DNA of 24,548 nucleotides from JAVJPJ01 sp040217295 (GTDB lineage Bacteria > Pseudomonadota > Alphaproteobacteria > Rhodobacterales > Rhodobacteraceae). Of the stretch, positions 1-7,819 are shown one piece after another (the first letter of the stretch is position 1; each line of letters begins with the position of its first letter). The DNA is taken from positions 1 to 24,548 of the forward strand of contig CAYWTM010000040.1 in NCBI GenBank assembly GCA_964460185.1, given 5' to 3'. The translations under genes and the position numbers were made by a program. A model generated the notes under the pieces. That model was not told the origin of the DNA. It worked only from the letters and a program-made list of their open reading frames with translations, and did not search any database.

Positions 1-721
1 CCTTTTCGGTATTGTAATGCGGATTCTTGGCCAGAACGATCGCGGCCTCGGCGTCGTGGCTGAGATAGTTGAGCGTCGCCACAAGCGACCAGCGGTCCAT
101 CTGCGCCTGGTTGATCTGCTGCACACCGTGATACAGGCCCGTGGTATCGCCCAGGCCGACGGTGTTGGCAGTGGCGAACAGGCGGAAAAACGGGTTCGGC
201 GTGATGATTTCGTTCTGGTCCAGCAGCGTCAGCTTGCCGTCATGTTCCAGCACCCGCTGGATGACGAACATCACATCGGCGCGGCCCGCATCATATTCGT
301 CGAACACGATGGCCACGGGATTGCGCAGCGCCCAGGGCAGGATGCCCTCGTGGAATTCGGTCACCTGCTTGCCGTCGCGCAGCTTGATCGCGTCCTTGCC
401 GATCAGGTCGATCCGGCTGATGTGACTGTCCAGGTTCACACGCACCGTGGGCCAGTTCAGGCGTGCGCCCACCTGTTCGATATGGGTCGATTTCCCGGTG
501 CCGTGATAGCCCTGGATCATCACGCGGCGGTTGTAGCCAAAGCCTGCCAGGATCGCGAGCGTGGTATCGGGGTCGAACTTGTAGGTCGTGTCGATCTCGG
601 GCACGCGGCTGGTGCGTTCGGGAAAGGCTTTCACCTTCATGTCGGTGTCGATGCCAAAGACCTCGCGAACGGAAATTTCCTCGGTGGGTTTCGCGTCCAT
701 GCTCAAGCTGCCGTCTGCCAT
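1..721 (-). CDS. cobS: Cobaltochelatase AAA+ subunit CobS (3' end outside window)
   Basis: This is the AAA+ ATPase subunit of the aerobic cobaltochelatase, which works with CobT and CobN to insert cobalt into hydrogenobyrinic acid a,c-diamide in cytoplasmic cobalamin synthesis. The reading frame runs off the left edge, so only the first 240 residues are visible. The Walker A motif GYHGTGKS is at residues 71-78 and the Walker B stretch VAIVFDEYDAGR begins at about residue 136. FFRLFATANTVGLGD follows, as in the MoxR-like CobS family. The N-terminal segment SVREVFGIDTDMKVKAFPER is also typical of CobS. The ATG at 721 has a GAGGA Shine-Dalgarno about 5 bases upstream; an in-frame ATG at 700 is the alternative. 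It lies 81 bases downstream of the DCC-family gene on the same strand and could share its transcript. The family assignment is very secure. Confidence 0.95.
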   Translation of the reverse strand, partial: MADGSLSMDAKPTEEISVREVFGIDTDMKVKAFPERTSRVPEIDTTYKFDPDTTLAILAGFGYNRRVMIQGYHGTGKSTHIEQVGARLNWPTVRVNLDSHISRIDLIGKDAIKLRDGKQVTEFHEGILPWALRNPVAIVFDEYDAGRADVMFVIQRVLEHDGKLTLLDQNEIITPNPFFRLFATANTVGLGDTTGLYHGVQQINQAQMDRWSLVATLNYLSHDAEAAIVLAKNPHYNTEK

Positions 722-748
722 ATCGTCCTCGAGGTGTTCTGGGGTTGG

Positions 749-775
749 ATGTTGCGTCTTCGCGGGATGCAACAT
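749..775. promoter_or_regulatory. Inverted repeat upstream of cobS
   Basis: Perfect 7-bp arms, ATGTTGC (749-755) and GCAACAT (769-775), are separated by 13 bases. They lie 28 bases upstream of the cobS start codon, in the short gap between the DCC-family gene and cobS. It could be an operator or a leader hairpin. There is no T-tract, so it does not look like an intrinsic terminator. A 7-bp palindrome can arise by chance, hence the low confidence. Confidence 0.3.
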
Positions 776-802
776 ATCGCGCGGGGCTGCAAGGGAAAGG
801 GC

Positions 803-1198
803 TTAGACCCCGAGCCGTTTTCGTCCCAGTAGACGCAGAGTCAGTGCGCGGCCCCATGTGAGCGGCGGATACAAAAGGCGCGCGCGGGCAGGCGACCGAA
901 ACATCACCCGGACCAGCTTGTTGAACATCCCCGAGGGCGTTGTCAGCGCCGCCAGCACTGTCATTGCCGCGTCGCCGTGATAGATCGTGTCGCCCATCAA
1001 GACGGCCATGCCGGCGTTCAGGTCGTATCCTGCCTCCGTCACCTGCTGAACAGCCGCGTCGGCCGAGCGTGCATCCACAAGCCGCACCTCGCCCGCAGCC
1101 TGACGAAGTCGTGTCATGCGCACGAACGCGGCGCAAAAGGGACAATCCCCATCATAAACGATGGTGATCGCGTCCGGGTTTGGGGGCATGTCGCTCAT
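803..1198 (-). CDS. DCC-family (DUF393) thiol-disulfide oxidoreductase-like protein
   Basis: This is a small thioredoxin-fold protein of about 131 residues. The family signature YDGDCPFC sits at residues 15-22 from the ATG at 1198, giving a CxxC pair at residues 19 and 22. The later segment with GDAAMTVLAAL and the basic LLYPPLTWGRALTLRLLGRKR tail match the usual DUF393 length and shape. A GTG at 1207 is in frame, but the ATG at 1198 is preferred; neither has a strong Shine-Dalgarno. The substrate is unknown for the family, and a redox role is inferred from the CxxC motif. It is divergent from the HTTM/gamma-carboxylase-like gene at 1346. I recall DUF393 genes commonly occurring next to, or fused with, HTTM proteins. 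It may be co-transcribed with cobS downstream. Confidence 0.88.
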   Translation of the reverse strand: MSDMPPNPDAITIVYDGDCPFCAAFVRMTRLRQAAGEVRLVDARSADAAVQQVTEAGYDLNAGMAVLMGDTIYHGDAAMTVLAALTTPSGMFNKLVRVMFRSPARARLLYPPLTWGRALTLRLLGRKRLGV

Positions 1199-1345
1199 GG
1201 GACGCACAATAGCGCCAATCGGCGGCCGCGCTCCATAATCTTATGTTGCGTCAGCCGCATATAGACCGTGGGTTTATTGCCCTGGGACGCCGCGACTTCG
1301 CAAGATGCCGGTGACACGGACCAGGCAACACAGGGGCCACGACGG

Positions 1346-2806
1346 ATGACAACACTGGACGGCACCCTTGTGCGCGCCGGCGCGACGGCAGGCTGGCTTG
1401 CAGCCATCAAGGCCCATCTGTCGTCGCCCGTTTCCATTCAGTCGCTTGCCGCAGTGCGGATCGTTTTCGGCGCCATCCTTGTCTGGGATTGCTGGCGCTA
1501 CATCCGCTATACCCGGATCGAGCGCTACTACGTCGATGTGCAGGTCAACTTTCCGTATTTCGGGCTCGATTTCATCCGGCCGCTGCCGGATCCCTGGATT
1601 CACTACCTCTGGCTCGGGATGGGGGTTTCGGCGGCGCTGATCATGGTGGGGCTGTTCACCCGTTTCGCCTTTGTCGCGTTCATCTTGATCTTCGGATACT
1701 TCTTCCTTCTCGATCGGACCCAGTACCTGAACCACAACTACATGGTCCTGCTTTACGCCTTTCTCTTGGCCCTGGCGCCAACCAACAGGGCGTTTTCGCT
1801 GGATGCGTGGCTGGGTTTTGTAACGCGGTCGCTGATCATTCCCCGTTGGCCGGTCACGGCGATCAAGTTGCAGACCGAAATCATCCTGATCTACGCCGGC
1901 GTGGTCAAAATCACCGACGACTGGCTGCGGGGTGAACCGCTGAGGATGTGGATGCACGCCCGGATGGATGACATCTGGCTTGCGACGATCTTTGAAAACG
2001 ACCTGTTCTTGTTGGCCGCCACGTGGGGCACGGTGGCACTGCATGTGCTGGGTGCACCGCTTTTGCTTTGGCACCGCACGCGGATCTACGTTTTCGCGGT
2101 ATATTGCGCCTTCCATGTCTCGAATTCGATCTTCTTCAATATCGGGATTTTTCCGTGGATCACGATGGCCATAACCACGATCTTCTTCGCGCCGGATTGG
2201 CCACAGCGCCTGCTGCGTCGCGGTCTGTCGCTGTTCGAGACCCTGCCGCCCCAAAGGCCGGTCGAAGACACGCCGCCCGCGTTGTCGGTGGCACCACTGA
2301 CCAATACATTGCTGCTGGTCCTGGCCGTCTGGTTCGCTGTTCAGATCGTTGTTCCGCAACGCCAGATATTCTTTCCGAACCTCGTTGGCTGGACGGGCGA
2401 TGGGCACCGGTTTTCATGGCGCATGCGCATCTACGATCGTGACGCGGAGGGGCATTTCGAGGTGGTGGCCGCCGATGGAACAAGCTGGATCGTGGACCCG
2501 CAGGATTTCCTGACCCGCCGCCAGGCCCGCGCGGTGCTGACCCGAACGGACCTGATCCATGATTTCGCCGGATGGCTGGAGGACAGATGGGCCGACGACG
2601 GTCACGGCGATGTGGCGGTGTATGCGCGGATCGAAAAATCACTCAACGGCCGACCGGCACAGACCTACATTGATCCCACGGTCGATCTAACGAGTGTGCG
2701 CTACAATTGGTTCCGCCCCGATGATTGGGTGATGCCGCTCGAAACGCGCGCGGCAATGGATATCGTTCCGGACTGGTTTCCACCGCTTCCGTTGCAGCGC
2801 CCCTGA
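1346..2806 (+). CDS. HTTM / vitamin K-dependent gamma-carboxylase-like membrane protein
   Basis: The product is 486 residues from the ATG at 1346. The first ~320 residues hold several hydrophobic spans, among them a run around AALIMVGLFTRFAFVAFILI and another near LVLAVWFAVQIVV, which fits the horizontally transferred transmembrane (HTTM) fold. After the last span comes FFPNLVGWTGDGHRFSWRM, followed by a soluble tail of about 120 residues with WIVDPQDFLT and a TDLIHDFAGWL segment. This tail resembles bacterial homologues of vitamin K-dependent gamma-glutamyl carboxylase. Carboxylation of a protein glutamate is therefore possible but unproven for bacterial members. An in-frame GTG at 1268 would add 26 non-conserved-looking residues and was not chosen. 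The gene diverges from the DCC-family gene and converges on the protease-like gene at 2840. Confidence 0.85.
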   Translation: MTTLDGTLVRAGATAGWLAAIKAHLSSPVSIQSLAAVRIVFGAILVWDCWRYIRYTRIERYYVDVQVNFPYFGLDFIRPLPDPWIHYLWLGMGVSAALIMVGLFTRFAFVAFILIFGYFFLLDRTQYLNHNYMVLLYAFLLALAPTNRAFSLDAWLGFVTRSLIIPRWPVTAIKLQTEIILIYAGVVKITDDWLRGEPLRMWMHARMDDIWLATIFENDLFLLAATWGTVALHVLGAPLLLWHRTRIYVFAVYCAFHVSNSIFFNIGIFPWITMAITTIFFAPDWPQRLLRRGLSLFETLPPQRPVEDTPPALSVAPLTNTLLLVLAVWFAVQIVVPQRQIFFPNLVGWTGDGHRFSWRMRIYDRDAEGHFEVVAADGTSWIVDPQDFLTRRQARAVLTRTDLIHDFAGWLEDRWADDGHGDVAVYARIEKSLNGRPAQTYIDPTVDLTSVRYNWFRPDDWVMPLETRAAMDIVPDWFPPLPLQRP

Positions 2807-2808
2807 CG

Positions 2809-2828
2809 CCCCGGCGCGATCGCCGGGG
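2809..2828. terminator. Hairpin between convergent genes
   Basis: Perfect 8-bp arms, CCCCGGCG (2809-2816) and CGCCGGGG (2821-2828), enclose the loop CGAT. They begin 3 bases after the stop codon of the HTTM gene and 12 bases beyond the stop of the convergent gene. Neither side has a T-tract, so this is not a canonical intrinsic terminator. A hairpin shared by two converging transcripts, acting to terminate or to stabilise 3' ends, is the likely role. Confidence 0.5.
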
Positions 2829-2839
2829 GCGGTGAGGTC

Positions 2840-4633
2840 TCAGTTCCAGCAGCTGACCGTGACCGTCATGTCGGCCCCCAGGCGGGCCAGGTTTTCGCGG
2901 TTCATGGCGTCTTGCCGGGTCGAGATCTGTGCGGTCAGTCCCGCTGCCGCCAGAGCGTTTGCCAGCTGATCTGCCTGGGCCGCCAGCGTCACGTCCTGGG
3001 GCAGGGCGCGCCCCGATGCCGTGCCGGGCAGCACCATCCCAAGGACCGATCCGGTCACGTCGAACACCGGGCCCCCGGCCTCGCTGTCGGCCGTGCTCAG
3101 ATCAAGGCGCTGCACGGTCTGTTCGCCGTCGAACCCGCGAAGATCCGCAAGGCTGCCGAAACTCATCGAGGCCGCGTTCAGCGCCCCGTCGAAGGGAAAG
3201 CCCGAAACCGCCACATCCGACCGCACGCGACCGGGTTGGCCGCTGATCTCGGCAAAGGCCAGCGGCGACAGCGGCTGCAGCGGGCGCAGGACCGCAAGTC
3301 CAAGCGCGTCGTCACGGAACGCGACCTCGGCGGGGTAGGCATTGTTGATCAGGATCTCCGCACACATGCCCGCCACAACCTCGGTCGTGGTCAGCACGCT
3401 GCCCTGCGCATCGGCGAAAAAGCCGGACCGCACCAGATCAGGCCGGCGCACATCAAGGCCCGAGACCATGTCGATGGAGGCGTCGATCCCGTCGGGGATG
3501 GCTGTGGGGTCAAGGACGCCCTCGACGGGGCGCAGGCTGGCCTGCATCATGGGCAGAACGCGCGCCATCTGGTCGTCGCGTTCGGGCGGCCAGACAAGGG
3601 TAAACCCCTTGACGGCGCCGTTGACCAGACGTGCCTCCGTGTGGCTGCGCAGCACATCGGACTGCCCGGTCAGAAGAAAGCTGTCGGCGCCACGCTGGCG
3701 TTCGCCCTCCAGCGGTACGATTTCCAGCGTCTGCATGATCTCGTACAGGCCGAACAGGGTGTTGCGATCGCCGGGCTGGCTGATCAGCAGGACCTGCACG
3801 CCGCTGTCATTGATGGGATCGAACTGGGCAAAGGGAAAATTGTGGCGCGAGAATTCGATCATCGCCATGGGCAGCTCGATCTCGATCCCGGCGCGGTCGT
3901 CACGCACGGTGCGCATGCCAAGGGCCGCAAGCTCGCCCTGGTATTCGTCCAGAAGCTGCGCCCGCTGCCGGGTGGTCAGGATGCCCGTCGGCTCCATCCC
4001 GCGGGCGTCCTGATAGGCGGTCATGGCGGCGCGCGTTCCCGGTCCGAACGCCCCGTCGATGCCCGAATTGTAGAACCCGAACCACTGCAGGGCGATCTGC
4101 AGCGCGTCGCGCGCCGGGCGGTCCAGCTGCGCCTCGCTCTGGCGGGCTTCTTGCGGGGTTTCGTCGGCGATGGGTTGAGGTTCAACCACGGGCGCGGCGG
4201 CAACCTCGACCTGCGTTTCGATATTTGCGGGGGCTGCGTTCAACACATTGCTGCCCAAGGGGAAAAACTGGGTGGCATACAGATCGCCGGTCTCGACAAA
4301 GCTGTCGCGCGGGATCAGGCCCTGCGCCAGCAGATCATTCAGCACACGCTGCGCGTTGGGGGGCGAATACGGGCCAAGCGCGATGGCATACCATCCGTTT
4401 CCGGCGCGAAATCCGTTCACGTTCGGAACCACCTGCGCATAGGCGCGCACGCGCTGTTCCGCCGTTGCAAGGGACGGATGGCTTTCGATCTGCAGGAACA
4501 CGCCGTCCTGCGCCCGCGCTGCACCGGACCAGGTCATGGCAAGGCCCAGGGCAAGTGCCAGCGTCAGCGTCAGGGCCCAGAGCCCGCGAAACAGGGAAAG
4601 CTGCATCAGTTCTACATTCCTCGATCGTAACAT
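2840..4633 (-). CDS. Exported SPOR / peptidoglycan-binding protein with catalytically dead trypsin-like domain
   Basis: The product is about 597 residues from the ATG at 4633, chosen because AGGAG lies 6 bases upstream; longer in-frame starts reach 4699. A signal peptide or anchor spans residues 10-42 (LWALTLTLALALGLAMTW, ending GAARAQ). Then come a SPOR-like repeat (about 44-125, with YAIALGPY), a PG_binding_1 domain (about 173-229, FGFYNSGIDGAFGPGTRAAM) and a long middle region. A chymotrypsin/HtrA-like barrel fills about 398-560. The three catalytic positions are replaced: VLTTTEVV has Glu418 for His, ALGLAVL has Gly445 for Asp, and SEAGGPV has Ala519 for Ser. The spacings of 27 and 74 residues fit the HtrA triad, so the fold is probably kept without peptidase activity. 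It likely sits in the periplasm and binds peptidoglycan or denuded glycans. It is divergent from glyQ. Confidence 0.85.
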   Translation of the reverse strand: MLRSRNVELMQLSLFRGLWALTLTLALALGLAMTWSGAARAQDGVFLQIESHPSLATAEQRVRAYAQVVPNVNGFRAGNGWYAIALGPYSPPNAQRVLNDLLAQGLIPRDSFVETGDLYATQFFPLGSNVLNAAPANIETQVEVAAAPVVEPQPIADETPQEARQSEAQLDRPARDALQIALQWFGFYNSGIDGAFGPGTRAAMTAYQDARGMEPTGILTTRQRAQLLDEYQGELAALGMRTVRDDRAGIEIELPMAMIEFSRHNFPFAQFDPINDSGVQVLLISQPGDRNTLFGLYEIMQTLEIVPLEGERQRGADSFLLTGQSDVLRSHTEARLVNGAVKGFTLVWPPERDDQMARVLPMMQASLRPVEGVLDPTAIPDGIDASIDMVSGLDVRRPDLVRSGFFADAQGSVLTTTEVVAGMCAEILINNAYPAEVAFRDDALGLAVLRPLQPLSPLAFAEISGQPGRVRSDVAVSGFPFDGALNAASMSFGSLADLRGFDGEQTVQRLDLSTADSEAGGPVFDVTGSVLGMVLPGTASGRALPQDVTLAAQADQLANALAAAGLTAQISTRQDAMNRENLARLGADMTVTVSCWN

Positions 4634-4746
4634 TGCCCGCTCCTGGCTTGTGCGCATAGCAGCGTTCTTGGCGGGCGGGTCGAAAATTCGCTGTGACATG
4701 ACCCGGATCGCCCACGTTTTGCAAGCGCATCGGCCAAACCCCCGCG

Positions 4747-4775
4747 TTGACCGTGCGCAAGTGTGACACTAGAGA
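4747..4775 (+). promoter_or_regulatory. Possible sigma-70-type promoter for glyQ
   Basis: A TTGACC box (4747-4752) is separated by 17 bases from TAGAGA (4770-4775). This would put the transcript start near 4782, about 26 bases upstream of the glyQ ATG at 4808. The -35 box is a 5/6 match to consensus but the -10 is poor. The position also argues against using the in-frame ATGs at 4763 or 4775 as starts. Confidence 0.4.
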
Positions 4776-4807
4776 TGCGGCGCAGCCCCAATCGCCGGAC
4801 CGGACCC

Positions 4808-5743
4808 ATGCCCGACACGCCCCAAAGCTTTCAAGACATCATCCTGCGGCTCCAGAGTTACTGGGCCTCGAAGGGCTGCGCGATCATGCAGCCCTATGAC
4901 ATGGAGGTGGGCGCGGGCACCTTTCACCCGGCCACGACCCTGCGGTCGCTTGGCACCAAATCCTGGGCCGCGGCCTATGTGCAGCCATCGCGCCGCCCCA
5001 CCGACGGGCGCTATGGCGAAAACCCCAACAGGCTGCAGCACTATTATCAGTACCAGGTACTGATCAAACCCAGCCCGCCGGATTTGCAGGACCTTTACCT
5101 GGGGTCCCTTCAGGCCATCGGCATTGACATGAGCCTGCATGACATCCGTTTTGTCGAAGACGATTGGGAAAGCCCGACGCTGGGTGCCTGGGGCCTGGGC
5201 TGGGAGGTCTGGTGCGACGGCATGGAGGTCAGCCAGTTCACCTATTTCCAGCAGGTCGGTGGTCATGATTGCCACCCGGTTTCGGGTGAACTGACCTACG
5301 GGCTTGAGCGTCTTGCGATGTATGTGCTGGGTGTCGATCACGTGATGGACATGCCGTTCAACGACCCGACGACGCCGATTGCGCTAAGCTACGGGGACGT
5401 GTTCCGCCAGACCGAGCAGGAATACAGCCGCTGGAATTTCGACATCGCCGATACCGATCTGCTGCTGCGCCATTTCGACGAGGCCGAGGCCGAATGCCGT
5501 GCGATCCTCGATCAACCGGCCCAGGATCCAAAGACCGGCAAGCGCATCATCATGGCTCACCCCGCCTATGACCAGTGCATCAAGGCCAGTCATATCTTCA
5601 ACCTGCTCGATGCGCGCGGCGTGATATCCGTCACCGAACGGCAGGCCTACATCGGACGTGTCCGGGCGCTGGCCAAGGCCTGCGCCGATGCTTTCGTGCA
5701 GACCGAGGCCGGTGGCTGGACCGCCGAAGGGGATGCCGCGTGA
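4808..5743 (+). CDS. glyQ: Glycyl-tRNA synthetase alpha subunit
   Basis: This is the catalytic alpha subunit of the bacterial alpha2beta2 glycyl-tRNA synthetase, a class II enzyme that activates glycine and charges tRNA-Gly. From the ATG at 4808 the product is 311 residues, close to the ~300 of E. coli GlyQ. The start SFQDIILRLQSYWASKGCAI, the block MEVGAGTFHPATTLR, the segment YVQPSRRPTDGRYGENPNR and the motif-3-like SGELTYGLERLAMY are all intact. Upstream in-frame ATGs at 4763 and 4775 would overlap the likely promoter. Its TGA overlaps the GTG start of the next gene (GTGA), which indicates translational coupling. The partner glyS lies about 2.2 kb downstream, beyond three small genes and a fossil. 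Confidence 0.97.
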   Translation: MPDTPQSFQDIILRLQSYWASKGCAIMQPYDMEVGAGTFHPATTLRSLGTKSWAAAYVQPSRRPTDGRYGENPNRLQHYYQYQVLIKPSPPDLQDLYLGSLQAIGIDMSLHDIRFVEDDWESPTLGAWGLGWEVWCDGMEVSQFTYFQQVGGHDCHPVSGELTYGLERLAMYVLGVDHVMDMPFNDPTTPIALSYGDVFRQTEQEYSRWNFDIADTDLLLRHFDEAEAECRAILDQPAQDPKTGKRIIMAHPAYDQCIKASHIFNLLDARGVISVTERQAYIGRVRALAKACADAFVQTEAGGWTAEGDAA

Positions 5744-6204
5744 ATTCCGGACGCTGGGTTGCGATTGCGATCGTGGGGCTGACCGCGCTATTCGGACTGG
5801 CGTTGTGGTATACGCAAACCCGCGCCTATTACGATCCCCTGACGCTCACAGAGCTCGGCCTTGCCGGGGCCGATGGGCAGGCGATCACGCTGGCGCTTGA
5901 GGATTTCAGCGGCATCGATGCCGATACCTCGCCGTTGCGGTTTCGCGCCTGTTTTCGTCTGGTCGATGCAGAGGTCTCCACCCTGATCGCCAGGGCGGTG
6001 CCCCATCCCGACGCCACGCCGCTGATCGCGCCGGCCTGGTTCGACTGCTATGATGGCGCGCAGATCGGCGCCGATCTGGAAAATGGCACGGCCACGGCCC
6101 TGACCGGCCAGGTCGAGATCGCGCGCGGCGTCGACAGGGTGGTTGCGATCTACCCGGACGGGCGCGGATTTGCCTGGCACCAGCTGAACGGAACACTGGA
6201 GTAA
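5740..6204 (+). CDS. Small single-span membrane protein (DUF6446-like)
   Basis: The product is 154 residues, starting at the GTG (5740) that overlaps the glyQ stop codon. One N-terminal hydrophobic span covers about residues 7-24 (VAIAIVGLTALFGLALWY). It is followed by a soluble, probably periplasmic domain with TLALEDFSGIDADTSPLRFR, two cysteines (RFRACFR and WFDCYDG) and a C-terminal GVDRVVAIYPDGRGFAWHQL. The position after glyQ and these motifs fit the Rhodobacterales family I recall as DUF6446, for which no function is known. The two cysteines may form a disulfide. My recollection, unverified, is that relatives continue beyond the HQxN motif, so this copy, ending NGTLE, may be short. A decayed copy of its last 30 codons is present at 7026-7115. 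Confidence 0.8.
   Translation: MNSGRWVAIAIVGLTALFGLALWYTQTRAYYDPLTLTELGLAGADGQAITLALEDFSGIDADTSPLRFRACFRLVDAEVSTLIARAVPHPDATPLIAPAWFDCYDGAQIGADLENGTATALTGQVEIARGVDRVVAIYPDGRGFAWHQLNGTLE
6115..6204 (+). repeat. Source copy of duplicated segment A (end of DUF6446-like gene)
   Basis: This 90-base segment, the last 29 codons plus stop of the small membrane protein gene, is repeated in decayed form at 7026-7115. The alignment is gap-free with 70 identities. The best-kept block is the 18 bases ending the coding part (LNGTLE). Confidence 0.8.
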
Positions 6205-6210
6205 GCCGTC

Positions 6211-6921
6211 ATGATGGACCCGGTGCAGACTTATGAGCTTGATACGGATGCCTTGTGCGGGTTGCGCCGTGGCTTCTGGCCGGCCGGGCTGGGACATTCG
6301 GCATACCGTGCCATCAAACCCCGTCTTGCAGAACTGGCCGAGGCGGATTTCCAAGAGCACGTCAAACACCTGACCAAGGACGATGTCGTTCTGGACCTGG
6401 GCGCGAACATCGGGAAGTTCACCAAGATCCTTGCCGATTCGGGCGCCCGGGTTCATGCGTTCGAGCCTGATCCCGATACCTTTGCCCGTCTGCAAGCGGA
6501 GATCGGGTCGCGGGGGAATGTCACGCTCTACCAGGCCGCAATCGGGGCCGAGGCTGCCACGGTCCGCCTTTTGCGGGCCCGCAACTATGAAAAAGACCCG
6601 GTTGCAAAGTCGCTGGGATCATCGGTTGCCCGCACCAGCCGGTTTGAAATGGACCATGGCAACGCCGTGGACGTGGAACAGGTGGACCTGTTCGCGTTCG
6701 TGGCCGCATTGCCCGTGCGCCCGAGGTTGATAAAGATGGATATCGAAGGGGCCGAATGGCCGATCTTCGAACGCATCATGGACGGCGCTCGCCCTTGCGA
6801 TGCCTTGTTTGCCGAAACCCATGAGCGTTTTGCGCCCTTGCGTCTGATGGGGGGGTTGAACCGGTTCAGACGCTACGCCGCGTCGGTCGATGACATTTAT
6901 CTCAATCCCTATTGGGGCTGA
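6211..6921 (+). CDS. FkbM-family SAM-dependent methyltransferase (copy 1)
   Basis: The product is 236 residues. The class I SAM-binding motif VVLDLGANIGKFT is followed by VHAFEPDPDTF (acidic residue after strand 2), then LIKMDIEGAEWPIF and FAETHERF. This is the usual FkbM order. The family methylates hydroxyls of sugars or secondary metabolites, but the substrate here cannot be read from sequence. The ATG at 6211 has GGAG 9 bases upstream; a second ATG follows directly. The gene starts 6 bases after the preceding stop. It is paralogous to the second FkbM gene: over the first 60 aligned residues of the SAM-binding half I count 31 identities. Its stop codon sits 2 bases before the ATG of a decayed glyS start. 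Confidence 0.9.
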   Translation: MMDPVQTYELDTDALCGLRRGFWPAGLGHSAYRAIKPRLAELAEADFQEHVKHLTKDDVVLDLGANIGKFTKILADSGARVHAFEPDPDTFARLQAEIGSRGNVTLYQAAIGAEAATVRLLRARNYEKDPVAKSLGSSVARTSRFEMDHGNAVDVEQVDLFAFVAALPVRPRLIKMDIEGAEWPIFERIMDGARPCDALFAETHERFAPLRLMGGLNRFRRYAASVDDIYLNPYWG

Positions 6922-6923
6922 CC

Positions 6924-7115
6924 ATGCCCGACCTCGCGCCGGTCCCCTTTCCCGAGAACATCCCGGTCGCGACGCGAACCGGCGCGGCCCGTGGTCTCGA
7001 CCGCCTGGCGAGCACAGCGCGGCCCGGCATCGCGCGCGGCGGCGTCAGGGCGCGCGCGATCCGTCCGGGCAGGCTCGGATCTGCCGGACACCGGCTGAAC
7101 GGAACACTGGAACAA
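6924..7115 (+). pseudogene. Duplication scar: decayed glyS 5' end joined to decayed 3' end of the DUF6446-like gene
   Basis: The first 30 codons (6924-7013, MPDLAPVPFPENIP...) align without gaps to the first 30 codons of glyS (7917-8006, MPDLLLELFSEEIP...), with 65 of 90 bases identical. After four junction codons (7014-7025), the next 30 codons (7026-7115) align without gaps to the last 30 codons of the small membrane protein gene (6115-6204), with 70 of 90 identical, including 18 identical bases over LNGTLE. The original TAA stop reads CAA here. Both parts are in one frame, which stays open to 7160 and runs into the start of the second FkbM gene. This is best read as the junction of an ancient tandem duplication and is probably not a functional gene. 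Translation as a roughly 78-residue fusion cannot be excluded. Confidence 0.85.
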
Positions 7116-7126
7116 AAGGGGGGGCC

Positions 7127-7819
7127 ATGGCCGATCCGGACGCAGAGCTTGCAGCGCTGAAAAAGGCTTACGACAAGCTCAACCGCCGTCAGGCACGCAA
7201 CGAACGCGCGCATTTCGCACGCGGTCTGATGCAGGGCATCTTGTCGATGCTCAAGCCCGGTGATGTTGTCTTCGACTGCGGGGCGAATGTGGGTGACGTG
7301 ACACAACCGCTGGCGGAGACCGGCGCCCAGGTGCACGCGTTCGAGCCCGACCCATACGCTTTCGAGCAATTGTCGCGCCGTGTCGGCGGGTTCGACAATG
7401 TCACGCTGCACAACGTGGCCGTTGGGGTCACGGCGGGGTCCGTGCGGCTGATGCGGGCGGCCAATTTCGACGACAATCCGAAATCCGGATCGGTCAAGAG
7501 CACGGTGGTGGCAGGCGGTCGCATGATCGACGAACGCGATGCGGCCACCATCGAGGTCGAGATGATCGCCCTGCCGCAGATGATCCGGGACATGGCCGCC
7601 ACCCACGGCGAAGTCGCCTTTGTGAAGATGGACATAGAAGGTGCGGAACTGGACCTGCTCGAACATATGCAAGCCGAGGGACTGTTCGACATGGTTGGCC
7701 TCACCGTGGCCGAAACCCATGAAAACAAATTCCGCGATCTGCGCCCCCGTTTCGCCGCCCTCAGGCAGGCCGTGACCGAGGTGTATCCGATCACCCGCGT
7801 CAATCTTGATTGGATCTGA
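7127..7819 (+). CDS. FkbM-family SAM-dependent methyltransferase (copy 2)
   Basis: The product is 230 residues from the ATG at 7127, chosen for the G-rich AAGGGGGGG ribosome-binding stretch just upstream and the start MADPDAE, which resembles MMDPVQT of copy 1. Motifs run in family order: DVVFDCGANVGDVT (SAM site), VHAFEPDPYAF, AFVKMDIEGAELDLL and VAETHENKF. The N-terminus is a charged helix-like region that differs from copy 1. The two copies most likely arose by the tandem duplication recorded at 6924-7115 and then diverged. Separate substrates or loss of function in one copy are both possible, but all visible motifs are intact in each. A 97-base spacer separates it from glyS. Confidence 0.9.
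   Translation: MADPDAELAALKKAYDKLNRRQARNERAHFARGLMQGILSMLKPGDVVFDCGANVGDVTQPLAETGAQVHAFEPDPYAFEQLSRRVGGFDNVTLHNVAVGVTAGSVRLMRAANFDDNPKSGSVKSTVVAGGRMIDERDAATIEVEMIALPQMIRDMAATHGEVAFVKMDIEGAELDLLEHMQAEGLFDMVGLTVAETHENKFRDLRPRFAALRQAVTEVYPITRVNLDWI

Noticed and set aside
17..832. 271-codon plus-strand open frame at the left end
   Set aside because: It is antisense to cobS, whose minus-strand frame encodes intact Walker A and B motifs. The plus-strand product has no recognisable domain and is a GC-rich shadow.
2912..4630. 572-codon plus-strand open frame
   Set aside because: It is the complement of the SPOR/PG-binding/trypsin-like gene. The product is rich in His, Arg and Gln without domains, as expected for an antisense shadow.
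6924..7160. A real small gene of about 78 codons between the two methyltransferase genes
   Set aside because: Its two halves align gap-free to the ends of neighbouring genes, it runs into the next gene's start, and it lacks features of its own. It is reported as a duplication scar instead.
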